64,000 nucleotides of DNA, taken from contig DATJRY010000013.1 in assembly GCA_035504415.1 (NCBI GenBank), forward strand, positions 165,189 to 229,188, read 5' to 3'. Source of the stretch: Candidatus Sulfotelmatobacter sp. (lineage in GTDB: Bacteria > Vulcanimicrobiota > Vulcanimicrobiia > Vulcanimicrobiales > Vulcanimicrobiaceae). Positions 54,330-62,771 of this stretch are shown one piece after another (positions within the stretch are counted from its first letter, which is position 1; each line of letters opens with the position of its first letter). The position numbers and the translations under genes were made by a program. Below the pieces are notes generated by a model. The model worked only from the letters and a program-made list of their open reading frames with translations. It searched no databases and was not told the DNA's origin.

Positions 54330-56342
54330 TTACGTACGGTCCAATGCCTCCTTGGCCGGGTCGTCGGTCCAATCGAGGTAGACCAGGCCCAGGAAGATCT
54401 CCAGCGACTGCGCGTCCATCCCCCGCTCGTTGGCGACGTCGACGACCGGCTTGGCGCTGGCGGTCGCCTCGGCCAGGATGGCGGTGCCGGTCGCGTTGGT
54501 GTCGGCCCCGACGATCGTCGCGGCGGCGATGTCGGCCGGCGAGAGATCCTGCGCCGAGAGCTGGTCGTAGCTCGGGCCCGGGGCGTGGAAGCGCACGTCG
54601 AGCGCATGCTGGAAGGTCGCGTAGCGGTCCGGCGACTCTTGCAGGCCGAGCATGTCGATGCGCGTCTCGAGCTGGCGGCAGCGCGCCATGTTGTAGAGCT
54701 GCGCGCCTTGCGAGGCGCCGACCGCGGCCGCGTTGAGCGCGTCGACGGCTTTGCTCATCAGCGGCTCGAGCTGCTTGTAGTCGTCCGGACGCACGTCGCC
54801 GTTGCCCATCAGCCCGGTGCGGGTGAGCTGGCGGACGAACGCGTCCAACGTGCCGGCCCCGACGTCGAGCTTGGCCAGCGCCGCGCGCTCGGCGTCGACG
54901 GCGCGCACCATGTCGGCGTCGGCGGCGCCGATCCGGCCGAGCATGCGCGGATAGTCGGGGAACACCGCCAGCGCTTGCGGCGGCGGCGCGGCCAGCTTGA
55001 GCGGCGCTTCCAGCTCGTCGAGCATGTCGGCGTTGTCCTTGAGCAAGCCGCCTTGTTTGTAGCGCTCGAGCGTGCCGACGCCGCTGAGCACCATCGAGCC
55101 CTTGTTGGTGGCCTCGTCGAGCGACTTGGACATCGTGTTGAGGTTGTGGATGACCGTCTCGAGCCGCGTGCCCGGGCGCGGCTGAATCGAAGCCAGGTTC
55201 GGCATGCCGAACAGGATGTTCTGGAGCCGCGCGGTCAGCTGCTTGAGCTGATCGAGACCTTGCTGGCGGCGCAGCGCGATGGCGGTCTGCGCTTGCGCCT
55301 CGTCGTCGCGCGCGGTCTGCAGGTCGGCCTTGAGCGGTTCGAGGTTGGGGTGCATCAGGTCCAGGCGGGCCTCGGCGTCGCGCAGTGCCTTGATGCGCAC
55401 GTCGGCCAGCGCCTTGGCCTGCGGCGAGACTTGCTGCGCCGCGGCGGCCAGGTTCTGCTCCCCCTTGCTGGTTTGGCCGAGCGCCAGCTGCGACTGGCCC
55501 AGGTCGAAGCGCACCGTCGCGTCGTCGGGGTGCTTGGCCAACAGCCCGGTGAACTTCATCGCCGCGATGTTGTAGCGAGCGGTGTCGAAATCGTGGATCG
55601 CCTGCGCGGTGCGCTGCTCGTCGGTGCGCGTCTGCGGGTTGAGGCCCGGGTCGCCGTCGAGGTTGGCCAGCCGCTTGTCGACCTCAGGATGGTCGGCCAG
55701 GTACTTGTCGAGCGCGCCGTGCCCTTCGTGCTCGACCGCGCCGAGGTGTGCCATGAACGACTTCATCGCGTCGGGGTCGTAGCCGGCGCGCGACATCAGC
55801 AAGAGCCCGTACTGGTCGGCTTGGTTCTCGTCGTCGCGCGAGATGCGCGCCAGGATACCGGCTTCGGCGAGCTGGCCGAAGCGGTACAGCAGCGGCGAGA
55901 AGAGCGCGCCGATCCCGAACAGGATGTTGATGATCGTCGCTTTGTTGGCCGAGGTGACGACGTGGCGGCGCTCGATGTGGCCGGTCTCGTGACCGATGAC
56001 GCCGGCCAGCTCGTCGTCCGACTGGACGAAGTCGAGCGTCCCCAGGTTGATGTAGATGTAACCGCCCAGGGTCGAGAACGCGTTGATGTCGTTGACGTCG
56101 AGGATCTTGATCGAGTACGGCACGTCCTTGCGCGCCGTCTCCGCCCACAGCTTGTTCGACACGTCGTTGATCCACTGGTTGAGCAGCGGATCGGTGACGA
56201 CGACCGTCGAGTCGGTGATCTGCTTGTCGTACTCCTTGCCGATTTGGATTTCTTGTTGCGTCGACAGTGCGAGCGCGGGTGCCGGGGTGCTGGCACACAG
56301 AACCGCGAGACTGAGTGCGATGACGGACAACCGTCGCAACAT
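54330..56342 (-). CDS. M48-family metallopeptidase (BepA-like) with TPR region
   Basis: The start at 56342 gives a signal peptide (MLRRLSVIALSLAVLCASTPAPALA) and a 670-residue protein. The M48 zinc site is HETGH (118-122) with the third ligand in DDENQADQYG (E172). The catalytic domain carries GGYIYINLGTLDFVQSDDELAGVIG. BepA-type TPR-like repeats follow (FTGLLAKHPDDATVRFDLGQSQLALGQ), then a long helical region to the end (about 300 residues) with no recognised domain. BepA promotes or degrades LptD and other outer-membrane proteins, which would suit the envelope genes here. It is about 180 residues longer than E. coli BepA. Divergent from minC. Confidence 0.85.
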   Translation of the reverse strand: MLRRLSVIALSLAVLCASTPAPALALSTQQEIQIGKEYDKQITDSTVVVTDPLLNQWINDVSNKLWAETARKDVPYSIKILDVNDINAFSTLGGYIYINLGTLDFVQSDDELAGVIGHETGHIERRHVVTSANKATIINILFGIGALFSPLLYRFGQLAEAGILARISRDDENQADQYGLLLMSRAGYDPDAMKSFMAHLGAVEHEGHGALDKYLADHPEVDKRLANLDGDPGLNPQTRTDEQRTAQAIHDFDTARYNIAAMKFTGLLAKHPDDATVRFDLGQSQLALGQTSKGEQNLAAAAQQVSPQAKALADVRIKALRDAEARLDLMHPNLEPLKADLQTARDDEAQAQTAIALRRQQGLDQLKQLTARLQNILFGMPNLASIQPRPGTRLETVIHNLNTMSKSLDEATNKGSMVLSGVGTLERYKQGGLLKDNADMLDELEAPLKLAAPPPQALAVFPDYPRMLGRIGAADADMVRAVDAERAALAKLDVGAGTLDAFVRQLTRTGLMGNGDVRPDDYKQLEPLMSKAVDALNAAAVGASQGAQLYNMARCRQLETRIDMLGLQESPDRYATFQHALDVRFHAPGPSYDQLSAQDLSPADIAAATIVGADTNATGTAILAEATASAKPVVDVANERGMDAQSLEIFLGLVYLDWTDDPAKEALDRT

Positions 56343-56540
56343 GGCGAGATCCTCGACGAGCAGACGGGGAGGTCGGGCCCGTGTATTCGACGCGCCCGCC
56401 CAGCTCTCCACTGCCGGCGGGCCCGGCTTGCGGAGAGCGTGTGGACAACGAAAGCTTCTTGTGCATGCCATGTGGACGGCGCAGGGCCGCTTCTCCCGGC
56501 TTCGGAACGGGCGCGGATCATTGCCGCCGGAGGAACCACA
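56343..56540. promoter_or_regulatory. Divergent intergenic region, M48 peptidase / minC
   Basis: These 198 bp hold promoters for the M48 gene and the Min operon. A good ribosome-binding site (CGGAGGAACC) lies just before the minC ATG. I could not assign promoter boxes reliably. Confidence 0.4.
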
Positions 56541-57380
56541 ATGAGCAGCGTGCGCGGACGCGGACGGAACCTGGAGATCGCGGTCGATCGTGCGCTGGCA
56601 GCCGCCGCTGAGGAGCTGCACGAGCACTTCGCCGACCGGCCCGACTTCTATCGCGGCAGCCGGGCGGTCGCCAACCTCGGGGCGCTCGAGCCGTCGGCCG
56701 ACGAGCTGGCCGCCTTCCGGGACGCCCTGGCCGGCCACGGGGTCGCGCTCGACGGCGTGCGCGGCGGCGAGACGGTGGCGCCGGTGGCGGCCGAGCTGCA
56801 GCTCGCCTACCTGGGCACGACCGACGGCGACGTGGCGGTCCTGCCCCGCCACCGGCCGGCGCGCGAGGTCCGGCTCTCCGACCAGGCCCGCTCGTTGGTG
56901 GCCGACTTCGCCGGCGCCCGCGAGGACATGGTCCGCCGCCGGCGCGACGGCGGCGGCGTCCACGCCGGCGGCGCGGCGGTGGCGATGGCCGGGGTGGCGA
57001 TCCCGCCGCCGGCGCGAATGGTCCCGGTCGGGCTCTCGACGCTCTACCACCGCGGCACGCTGCGCGGCGGCCAAGCGATGCACAACCTGGGCAACCTGGT
57101 CGTCATCGGCGACGTCAACCCGGGCGCCGAGCTGGTCGCCTCGGGCGACATCGTCGTCTTCGGCGCGCTGCGCGGCGTCGCGCACGCGGGCGCCCAGGGC
57201 GACCGCAACGCGCGCGTCATCGCGCTCGAGCTCGAGCCGACGCAGCTGCGGATCGCGACCGTCATCGCGACCAGCAGCGAGCGCGGCAAGCAGCGCGGTC
57301 CGGAACACGCCTCGATCGTCGGCGACCGCATCGTCGTCGTCCCGTTCGCCGACGCCGATCTACGCAAGGAGTCCGTCTAA
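56541..57380 (+). CDS. minC: Septum-site-determining protein MinC
   Basis: MinC inhibits FtsZ polymerisation away from midcell. The 279-residue product is slightly longer than usual. The N-terminal domain (about 1-110) is only weakly similar to MinC-N. A charged linker (REDMVRRRRDGGGV) leads to a clear C-terminal beta-helix domain: TLYHRGTLRGGQAMHNLGNLVVIGDVNPGAELVASGDIVVFGALRGVAHAG, with the RxGQ-type surface that binds MinD. The ATG has GGAGG upstream. It is the first gene of minC-minD-minD-minE. Confidence 0.9.
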   Translation: MSSVRGRGRNLEIAVDRALAAAAEELHEHFADRPDFYRGSRAVANLGALEPSADELAAFRDALAGHGVALDGVRGGETVAPVAAELQLAYLGTTDGDVAVLPRHRPAREVRLSDQARSLVADFAGAREDMVRRRRDGGGVHAGGAAVAMAGVAIPPPARMVPVGLSTLYHRGTLRGGQAMHNLGNLVVIGDVNPGAELVASGDIVVFGALRGVAHAGAQGDRNARVIALELEPTQLRIATVIATSSERGKQRGPEHASIVGDRIVVVPFADADLRKESV

Positions 57381-57381
57381 C

Positions 57382-58167
57382 ATGGCAGCACGTCGAATCG
57401 TCGTTACGTCCGGGAAGGGTGGCGTTGGCAAGACGACCACCACTGCGAACGTCGGTGCGGCGCTCGCGCAGCGCGGGCATCGGGTGGTGCTGGTCGACGC
57501 CGACATCGGGCTGCGCAACCTCGATCTGGTGCTGGGCGTCGAGAAGCGGATCGTCTTCGATCTGGTCGAGGTCGTCGAAGGCCGCTGTCAACTGCGCCAA
57601 GCGCTGATCAAGGACAAGCGCATCGAGAACCTGGCCATTCTGCCGGCGGCGCAGACGCGCGACAAGACCGCCGTCAGCGAGCTGCAGTTCGCCGACGTCG
57701 TCACGCAGCTGGGCGAGCTGTGCGACTACGTGCTGATCGACTGCCCGGCCGGGATCGAGCACGGCTTCCGCAACGCGATCGCCGGCGCGACCGAAGCCGT
57801 CGTCGTCACCACGCCCGAGGTCAGCGCGATCCGCGACGCCGACCGCGTGATCGGCAAGCTGCGCGAGCGCGGGCTCTCGTTGCGGGTGATCGTGAACCGC
57901 ATCCGGCCCGAGATGGTGCGCAGCGGCGACATGCTCTCGGTCGACGACGTGACCGACATCCTCTCGGCGGAGCTGCTCGGCATCGTCCCCGACGACGCCG
58001 AGATCATCGACACGACCAACCGCGGCGAGCCGGTCGTGCTCAACGTCGAGTCGCGCTTGGCCGCCATCTACACCAAGATCGCGCGCCGGCTCGAGGGCGA
58101 GGTCGTGCCGTTCACCGCGCTCAACCCGCCGGGGTTCTTCGAGCGCATCTTCGGGAAGGCCGGATAG
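57382..58167 (+). CDS. minD: MinD-type ATPase, copy 1
   Basis: The 261-residue protein has the deviant Walker A SGKGGVGKTTTT (10-21), ADIGLRNLDLVLGVEKRIVFDL, YVLIDCPAGIEHGFRNAI (switch II region with DCPAG) and VVTTPEVSAIRDADRVIG. It ends in an amphipathic membrane-targeting helix, PPGFFERIFGKAG. MinD binds the membrane when ATP-bound and recruits MinC. Compared with copy 2, it lacks the N-terminal ~15-residue extension. The ATG lies 2 nt after minC. Confidence 0.94.
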   Translation: MAARRIVVTSGKGGVGKTTTTANVGAALAQRGHRVVLVDADIGLRNLDLVLGVEKRIVFDLVEVVEGRCQLRQALIKDKRIENLAILPAAQTRDKTAVSELQFADVVTQLGELCDYVLIDCPAGIEHGFRNAIAGATEAVVVTTPEVSAIRDADRVIGKLRERGLSLRVIVNRIRPEMVRSGDMLSVDDVTDILSAELLGIVPDDAEIIDTTNRGEPVVLNVESRLAAIYTKIARRLEGEVVPFTALNPPGFFERIFGKAG

Positions 58168-59004
58168 ATGCTCCACGACGTGATCCCCCAGGAGGCCGCC
58201 GCGCCCGACGCGCCGGCCAAGCCGCGCGGTCGCGCGATCGTCGTGACCAGCGGCAAGGGCGGCGTGGGCAAGACGACGACCACGGCCAACGTCGGCGCCG
58301 CGCTGGCGGCGGCCGGCGCGTCGGTCGTCCTGGTCGACGCCGACGTCGGGCTGCGCAACCTCGACATCGTCATGGGGCTCGAAGCGCGCGTGCGCCATCA
58401 CGTCCTCGACGTGCTCGAGAACAAGGCGACGCTGGACGAGGCGCTGGTGACCGACAAGCGCGTCCCGCAGCTCAAGCTGCTGGCGGCCGCGCAGACGCGC
58501 GAGAAGGACGACGTCGACACCGCCGCGTTCCGCGCGCTGATCGACTCGCTGCGCTCGCGCTTCGACTACGTGCTGATCGACTGTCCGGCCGGCATCGAGA
58601 TGGGCTTCGCCAACGCGATCGTCGGCGCCGACGAAGCGATCGTCGTGTGCACGCCGGAGGTCTCGGCGGTGCGCGACGCCGATCGCGTCGTCGGACTGCT
58701 CGGCGACACGCGCAAGGTGCACTTGATCGTCAACCGCCTGCGCCCGGAGCTGGTGCGCAAGGGCAAGATGCTCTCGGTCGAGGACGTCAACGCGATCCTG
58801 CGGCTGCCGCTGCTGGGCATCATCGCCGACGCGCCCGACGTGATCGTCTCGACCAACAAGGGCGAACCGGTCGCGCTCGACGCCGCCTCGCCGGTCGGCT
58901 CCGCCTACCGCGCCATCGCCGAGCGGATCAGCGGCGCGCGCACCGACGCGCCCGCGATCCCGCGCGAGCGCTCGTTCTTCGACAAGCTGTTCGGGAGCCG
59001 TTGA
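58168..59004 (+). CDS. MinD-type ATPase, copy 2
   Basis: The 278-residue protein is a second MinD-like ATPase directly downstream of the first, with the same Walker A (SGKGGVGKTTTT) and VLVDADVGLRNLDIVMGLEARVRHHVLDVLENK. It also has YVLIDCPAGIEMGFANAI and an amphipathic C-terminal tail FFDKLFGSR. It begins with a ~20-residue Pro/Ala-rich extension (MLHDVIPQEAAAPDAPAKPR). It is closer to the family consensus than copy 1 in several positions. Its stop overlaps minE by 1 nt. Two tandem MinD genes in a Min operon are unusual; they may form heterodimers or split MinC- and MinE-binding roles. Either copy could be the canonical MinD. Confidence 0.93.
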   Translation: MLHDVIPQEAAAPDAPAKPRGRAIVVTSGKGGVGKTTTTANVGAALAAAGASVVLVDADVGLRNLDIVMGLEARVRHHVLDVLENKATLDEALVTDKRVPQLKLLAAAQTREKDDVDTAAFRALIDSLRSRFDYVLIDCPAGIEMGFANAIVGADEAIVVCTPEVSAVRDADRVVGLLGDTRKVHLIVNRLRPELVRKGKMLSVEDVNAILRLPLLGIIADAPDVIVSTNKGEPVALDAASPVGSAYRAIAERISGARTDAPAIPRERSFFDKLFGSR

Positions 59005-59456
59005 TGTTCGAGTTCATCAAGAAGCTGTTCGGTCCCGAGCCCTCGAGCGTCACCGCGCGCGAGCGCTTGCGGCTGGTGCTCCTCTCCGACCACCTCTCGC
59101 TCGCGCCCGACGTCGTCGAGTCGCTCAAGGGCGACCTGATCGAGGTGATCTCGCGCTACTGCGAGGTCGACGTCGCCAACTGCGACGTCACCTTCGAGCA
59201 ACAAGACAAACAGGTCGCGATGCTCGCCAACATTCCCATCTTGGGGATGCGCAGCCGCCAGGCACCGCGCACCCCCGAGCCGCCACCCGCCCCGGCGCCG
59301 CCGCCGGTGAGCTCGACGCCGGCCGCCGCGCAGTCCACGGCGCACCCGGCGCCGAGCCCGCCGAAAGCCGGCGGCGCCGGGGCGGGCGCGCCGCGCCGCC
59401 GCCGTCGGCGCAAGTCCGGCGGCGTCGCGCCCAACGCCGCACCGCAAGCGACATAG
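59004..59456 (+). CDS. minE: MinE with Pro/Ala/Arg-rich extension
   Basis: MinE stimulates MinD ATPase and drives its pole-to-pole behaviour. Residues 1-~90 show the MinE layout: MFEFIKKLFGPEPSSVTARERLRLVLLSDH (amphipathic and anti-MinCD segments), then SLKGDLIEVISRYCEVD and QVAMLANIPILG. A ~60-residue tail follows, rich in Pro and Ala and ending with a basic stretch (PRRRRRRKSGG). E. coli MinE is 88 residues, so this 150-residue version carries an extension of unknown role. ATG start overlaps the minD copy 2 stop. Confidence 0.9.
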   Translation: MFEFIKKLFGPEPSSVTARERLRLVLLSDHLSLAPDVVESLKGDLIEVISRYCEVDVANCDVTFEQQDKQVAMLANIPILGMRSRQAPRTPEPPPAPAPPPVSSTPAAAQSTAHPAPSPPKAGGAGAGAPRRRRRRKSGGVAPNAAPQAT

Positions 59457-59483
59457 CGGCACGGTTCTCTGCTGGCATTGCGA

Positions 59484-60068
59484 ATGGACTCTAGCCGAGA
59501 ACTGGACGGAGCGATTAGTGCTGCTGGCGATCTTCAAATCGCGGTAGCGCGAACGCGCGAAGTCATCGTCGAATTGGCGTCGCAAATTGAGGTCCTGATG
59601 AACGAGCTGCCCGAAGCCGGCGTTCGCGCGCTCCTCCTTCAGGTGCGTGTCGTCTTGCGTGGGACGCCGACGGTCGAGCCTGGACCTGGAAAGGTACAGA
59701 TCGAATATCTTCCAGCGGCGGACGAGGGCGAGTTCGATGTACGTCCTGGTGCTACAGCCCTCTACCTCGAAGCGTTAGGAATGGGCCGTGATCGTTTTTA
59801 CCTGGAGGTACGATCGAGTCCGGGACAAATCGTGCTCGCCACCTCATCCCTTGAGAGCGTTGAGACTTGGCTTAGTCGAGTGCGTGGCATTCTGCTAGAC
59901 GCAAACGGCGATGTTCGCCTGGTCAATCAATGGATCGATGAAGTCAAGGGTGAAGTGAAAACCGCTCTCGGCCCGAGTGCAACCGAATTACTCACGGCAT
60001 TCTTAACTGGATTGCGGATAGAGCTTCAATCGCGTTCGCGCTTTAATCGGGCCGTTGACCTCGCGTGA
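59484..60068 (+). CDS. Unrecognised protein in a low-GC island
   Basis: The product of 194 residues (ATG at 59484; a TTG 6 nt earlier is possible) is soluble and I do not recognise it. The first ~40 residues form a likely helix (VARTREVIVELASQIEVLMNEL). The middle has beta-type segments (GKVQIEYLPAADEGEFDVRPGATALYLEALGM; RFYLEVRSSPGQIVLATSS) and the end is helical. Codon use and base composition are clearly less GC-rich than the Min operon just upstream, which suggests horizontal acquisition. It begins about 27 nt after minE, so it may be co-transcribed. Function unknown. Confidence 0.65.
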   Translation: MDSSRELDGAISAAGDLQIAVARTREVIVELASQIEVLMNELPEAGVRALLLQVRVVLRGTPTVEPGPGKVQIEYLPAADEGEFDVRPGATALYLEALGMGRDRFYLEVRSSPGQIVLATSSLESVETWLSRVRGILLDANGDVRLVNQWIDEVKGEVKTALGPSATELLTAFLTGLRIELQSRSRFNRAVDLA

Positions 60069-60157
60069 CCTTGAGGCCATTTATCCCCAGACGCGGTCGC
60101 TGGGCTGCTAATGTGAATCCTTGTAAGTCGAGCTGCCTTGCTACTCAGCTTTGAGCA

Positions 60158-60835
60158 ATGTCTAGAACTCTTCGCGATCTGATCAATCTGGCAACTGCAG
60201 CAGCAGCTGCCCTGGAACGCGTTCTCGCGGTAACATCACCAGGTCCCCCTCAGGTCGAAATCGCGTCCGACGAAGATGCAACAGTAGACGCCGATATTCG
60301 CTATCTCGCGGAAACCTTCGAGAGAGTAAACGAGAAGCACATCGATGAGATTAGAAGTTTTGATGCTCTAAACGGAGTCGTACTAGCGGCGATCTTTGGT
60401 ATCTTTCTTTACTTTCTCGATAAGGATCAGTGGCTATTGTTGATATCCTTAGTGGCCCCGGCGTCGATTACCATTTGGAACTTCCGAGGCCGAGTAGCAT
60501 TTTCACCGGACCCGGCACTTTTCGAGCCCCTCTTCGCTGAGGATCCGTCTGACGCGATGAAAGTGCTTATTGAGAACCACAAGCGCGACATTACTAAGAA
60601 CGCGCGCCTGCGAAATCGGAAGCGTCAAGGCTTTACTTTAGCGCTGGCCGCGTTGTTTGCCGTAGCTATTGCCGCTGCCGGGTCGAAGGAGGTACAATCT
60701 ATGTCAGCCCATGAAGCCCAAAGATCGCATCGAGTCGCTTGCCAGTCAGATTCTCAGTGCCAAGCGAGCAAGCAAGACAACCAAGGCGGCGGGCCAGGCT
60801 CTCGACCGAGGGTTGGTAGTGCCCAAAGGCCTTAG
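60158..60835 (+). CDS. Unrecognised membrane protein in the low-GC island
   Basis: The 225-residue product has an N-terminal helical part (1-65), a hairpin of two membrane helices (about 71-88 and 91-108), a cytoplasmic charged region (about 110-157, with MKVLIENHKRDITKNARLRNRKR) and a third membrane helix (about 159-176). The ~45 C-terminal residues are polar and of odd composition. They lie over the start of the next small gene and may be fortuitous. Three-helix proteins of this type occur among small effector-type membrane proteins, but I see no specific family motif. Base composition is low-GC like its neighbour. Confidence 0.6.
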   Translation: MSRTLRDLINLATAAAAALERVLAVTSPGPPQVEIASDEDATVDADIRYLAETFERVNEKHIDEIRSFDALNGVVLAAIFGIFLYFLDKDQWLLLISLVAPASITIWNFRGRVAFSPDPALFEPLFAEDPSDAMKVLIENHKRDITKNARLRNRKRQGFTLALAALFAVAIAAAGSKEVQSMSAHEAQRSHRVACQSDSQCQASKQDNQGGGPGSRPRVGSAQRP

Positions 60836-60929
60836 ATCTTTGGACCTTCAGCCACGCCGATTCGTTGACGTCAGCTTTGACCTAAATATTGGGCCCACTG
60901 GCACGAAGAAGCCAGGCCTGAAGCACTAG
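60711..60929 (+). CDS. Small basic protein in the low-GC island
   Basis: The reading frame from ATG 60711 gives 72 residues, MKPKDRIESLASQILSAKRA at the N-terminus, basic and helix-prone, and a C-terminal half with LDLQPRRFVDVSFDLNIGPTGTKKPGLKH. It overlaps the 3' end of the membrane protein in a different frame. A very strong ribosome-binding site (AAGGAGGT at 60686-60693) lies 7 nt before ATG 60701, which is in the membrane-protein frame, and 17 nt before 60711. So it is not clear which ATG it serves. The protein has the size and charge of a small regulator or antitoxin, but no family is recognised. Confidence 0.4.
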   Translation: MKPKDRIESLASQILSAKRASKTTKAAGQALDRGLVVPKGLRSLDLQPRRFVDVSFDLNIGPTGTKKPGLKH

Positions 60930-61065
60930 TCCGAACGCTCTGAGTCGCGCTGACCAAGCAAACGAGGTCCTGACGTTGGCACTCTCGGTGTCTCGGGGCG
61001 TCTTTGTGGTACGCGCGGAAGCGTACCGCTCGCGGCCCGGCCTTTCGTGGCGCGGGTAGAATAGC

Positions 61066-62187
61066 GTGGAACGTCCCTGGTATACGCGGTTCAATTGGCC
61101 GCTCGCGATCGCACCGATCCTCACCACGATCCTGGGCATCGTGTTCATTCGCTCGGCGACGCTGCACGATCGCGGCGCGGGCGGCGAGTGGCGCAATCAG
61201 ATCGTCTACGCGCTGATCGGCATCGCGCTGATGGTCGGCTTGGCGTTCGTCGACTATCGCGTCTGGAAACGCTGGGCGATCCCGCTCTACTTCATCACAC
61301 TCGCGCTGCTGGTGTTCATCACCGTCAAAGGGCAGTCTGCGCTTGGCGCGGCGCGCTGGATCCGCATCGGCAGCTTCCAGTTCCAGCCCTCCGAGCCGGC
61401 CAAGGTTGTGCTGGCGATCGCGATCGCGGCGCTGCTGTGCCGCGGCAACTACCGCAAGATCCAAGAGCTGTGGCTGCCGCTCTTGGCGGTGGCGGTCCCG
61501 GCCGTGCTGATCCTCAAGCAGCCGGACCTGGGCACGACGCTGGTGATCGGCGCGATCCTGACGGCCGAGCTGTACTTCGGCCTACCGAACCTGCTCGACT
61601 TCGGATTGTTCGTCGGCGGAATCGTCGCCGCGGCGGCCTACGTGCTCACCAGCGCGCACTTGCTCAAGCCGTTCCAGCGCGCGCGCCTGCTGGTGTTCCT
61701 CGATCCCAAGCTCGATCCGCAAGGCGTCGGCTACAACCTCAACCAGTCGACGATCGCGGTCGGCAGCGGCGAGTGGTTCGGCAAGGGCCTCTTCCACGGC
61801 ACGCAGACGCAGCTGGCGTTCGTGCCGGAGAACTCGCGCGACTTCATCTTCACCGCGCTGGGCGAAGAGTGGGGCTTCGCCGGCGCGCTGCTGCTGCTGG
61901 CGCTCTACGCGGTCGGCCTGGGTGCCGCGGTGAAGGCCGTCTTCGCCGCGCAGGACCGCTTCGGGATGCTGCTGGCGGTCGGGCTGATCACGCTGCTGGC
62001 CTTCCACGTCGTCGTCAACGTCGGCATGACGATCGGGATCATGCCGATCACCGGCATCCCGCTGCCGTTCATGTCCTACGGCGGCAGCGCGCTGATGACC
62101 GACTACGTCGCGGTCGGCATCCTGCTCAACATCGTGCTGCAGAAGGACGCCCTGGTCTTCGGGGACGCCCCGGCCCGCCGGGCCTAA
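61066..62187 (+). CDS. rodA: Rod-shape protein RodA (SEDS glycosyltransferase)
   Basis: RodA is the peptidoglycan glycosyltransferase of the elongasome. The 373-residue protein has about ten membrane helices and the SEDS signatures: GAARWIRIGSFQFQPSEPAKVVLAIAIA, LKQPDLGTTLVIGAI, NQSTIAVGSGEWFGKGLFHGTQTQLAFVPENSRDFIFTALGEEWGF and MPITGIPLPFMSYGGSALMTDYVAVGILLN. The catalytic Asp equivalent is in the QPDLGT/ENSRDFI loops. FtsW is the close alternative, but the length and QSTIAVGSG motif fit RodA. GTG start. Confidence 0.93.
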   Translation: MERPWYTRFNWPLAIAPILTTILGIVFIRSATLHDRGAGGEWRNQIVYALIGIALMVGLAFVDYRVWKRWAIPLYFITLALLVFITVKGQSALGAARWIRIGSFQFQPSEPAKVVLAIAIAALLCRGNYRKIQELWLPLLAVAVPAVLILKQPDLGTTLVIGAILTAELYFGLPNLLDFGLFVGGIVAAAAYVLTSAHLLKPFQRARLLVFLDPKLDPQGVGYNLNQSTIAVGSGEWFGKGLFHGTQTQLAFVPENSRDFIFTALGEEWGFAGALLLLALYAVGLGAAVKAVFAAQDRFGMLLAVGLITLLAFHVVVNVGMTIGIMPITGIPLPFMSYGGSALMTDYVAVGILLNIVLQKDALVFGDAPARRA

Positions 62188-62246
62188 TTATTGATTCGTG
62201 CCCAGTTTCGAGTGAGCCGAGACGTTACTGCGATCGCAGACGTGTG

Positions 62247-62771
62247 ATGCTAGAAATTTTCATCGCAGGCGCTCTCGCGCTGTCAGCTGCTGGTACCGCA
62301 GCGGCTGACAGCGGTCCCCGGGGAGGTAAGGCTGCGATCTCCGTCTCAGGGGCGCATTGCGGAAAGTGCAGCAGTACGCGGGGTAGAGCCGTAGCCAAAG
62401 AGCTCAACGCGCTCGTTGCAGCGAACAAGTGGCCGACGCGCCCGTGCGCGTGTTTGCTCGAAACCTCGGCGCAGATCTTCGCTGAGGTGCCGACAACGGA
62501 ACGAGTTGATCGTCGCGCGGGCTTCAAGGGTGCCTTCGAACGGATGGATATGATCCACCTGACCACGCCGATGCGCGTACGATTGCCCATCCATCCGGGA
62601 CGCTCGACGGTCGTTACCGACGTGATCGTCGGCGTTCATTTTCTGCCGGGCTATCACGTGCATACGGACGTTTGGCTGGGATCGTTCGACGCGCGAACGC
62701 ATCGGACGCTCTACGAGGACCAGATCATCCCGGGCGACCCATTTCGCCTGGCAAGCGGCGAGTGCGGCTAA
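62247..62771 (+). CDS. Small secreted Cys-containing protein
   Basis: The 174-residue product has a signal peptide (about 1-22, LEIFIAGALALSAAGTAAA). A small domain with four cysteines follows in two pairs (GAHCGKCSS, RPCACLLE), then a C-terminal half with VTDVIVGVHFLPGYHVHTDVWLGSFDARTHRTLYEDQII and a final Cys (SGECG). The composition is close to the rest of the genome but the neighbourhood is mixed. No family is recognised. The paired cysteines suggest disulfide stabilisation in an oxidising compartment. Confidence 0.6.
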   Translation: MLEIFIAGALALSAAGTAAADSGPRGGKAAISVSGAHCGKCSSTRGRAVAKELNALVAANKWPTRPCACLLETSAQIFAEVPTTERVDRRAGFKGAFERMDMIHLTTPMRVRLPIHPGRSTVVTDVIVGVHFLPGYHVHTDVWLGSFDARTHRTLYEDQIIPGDPFRLASGECG

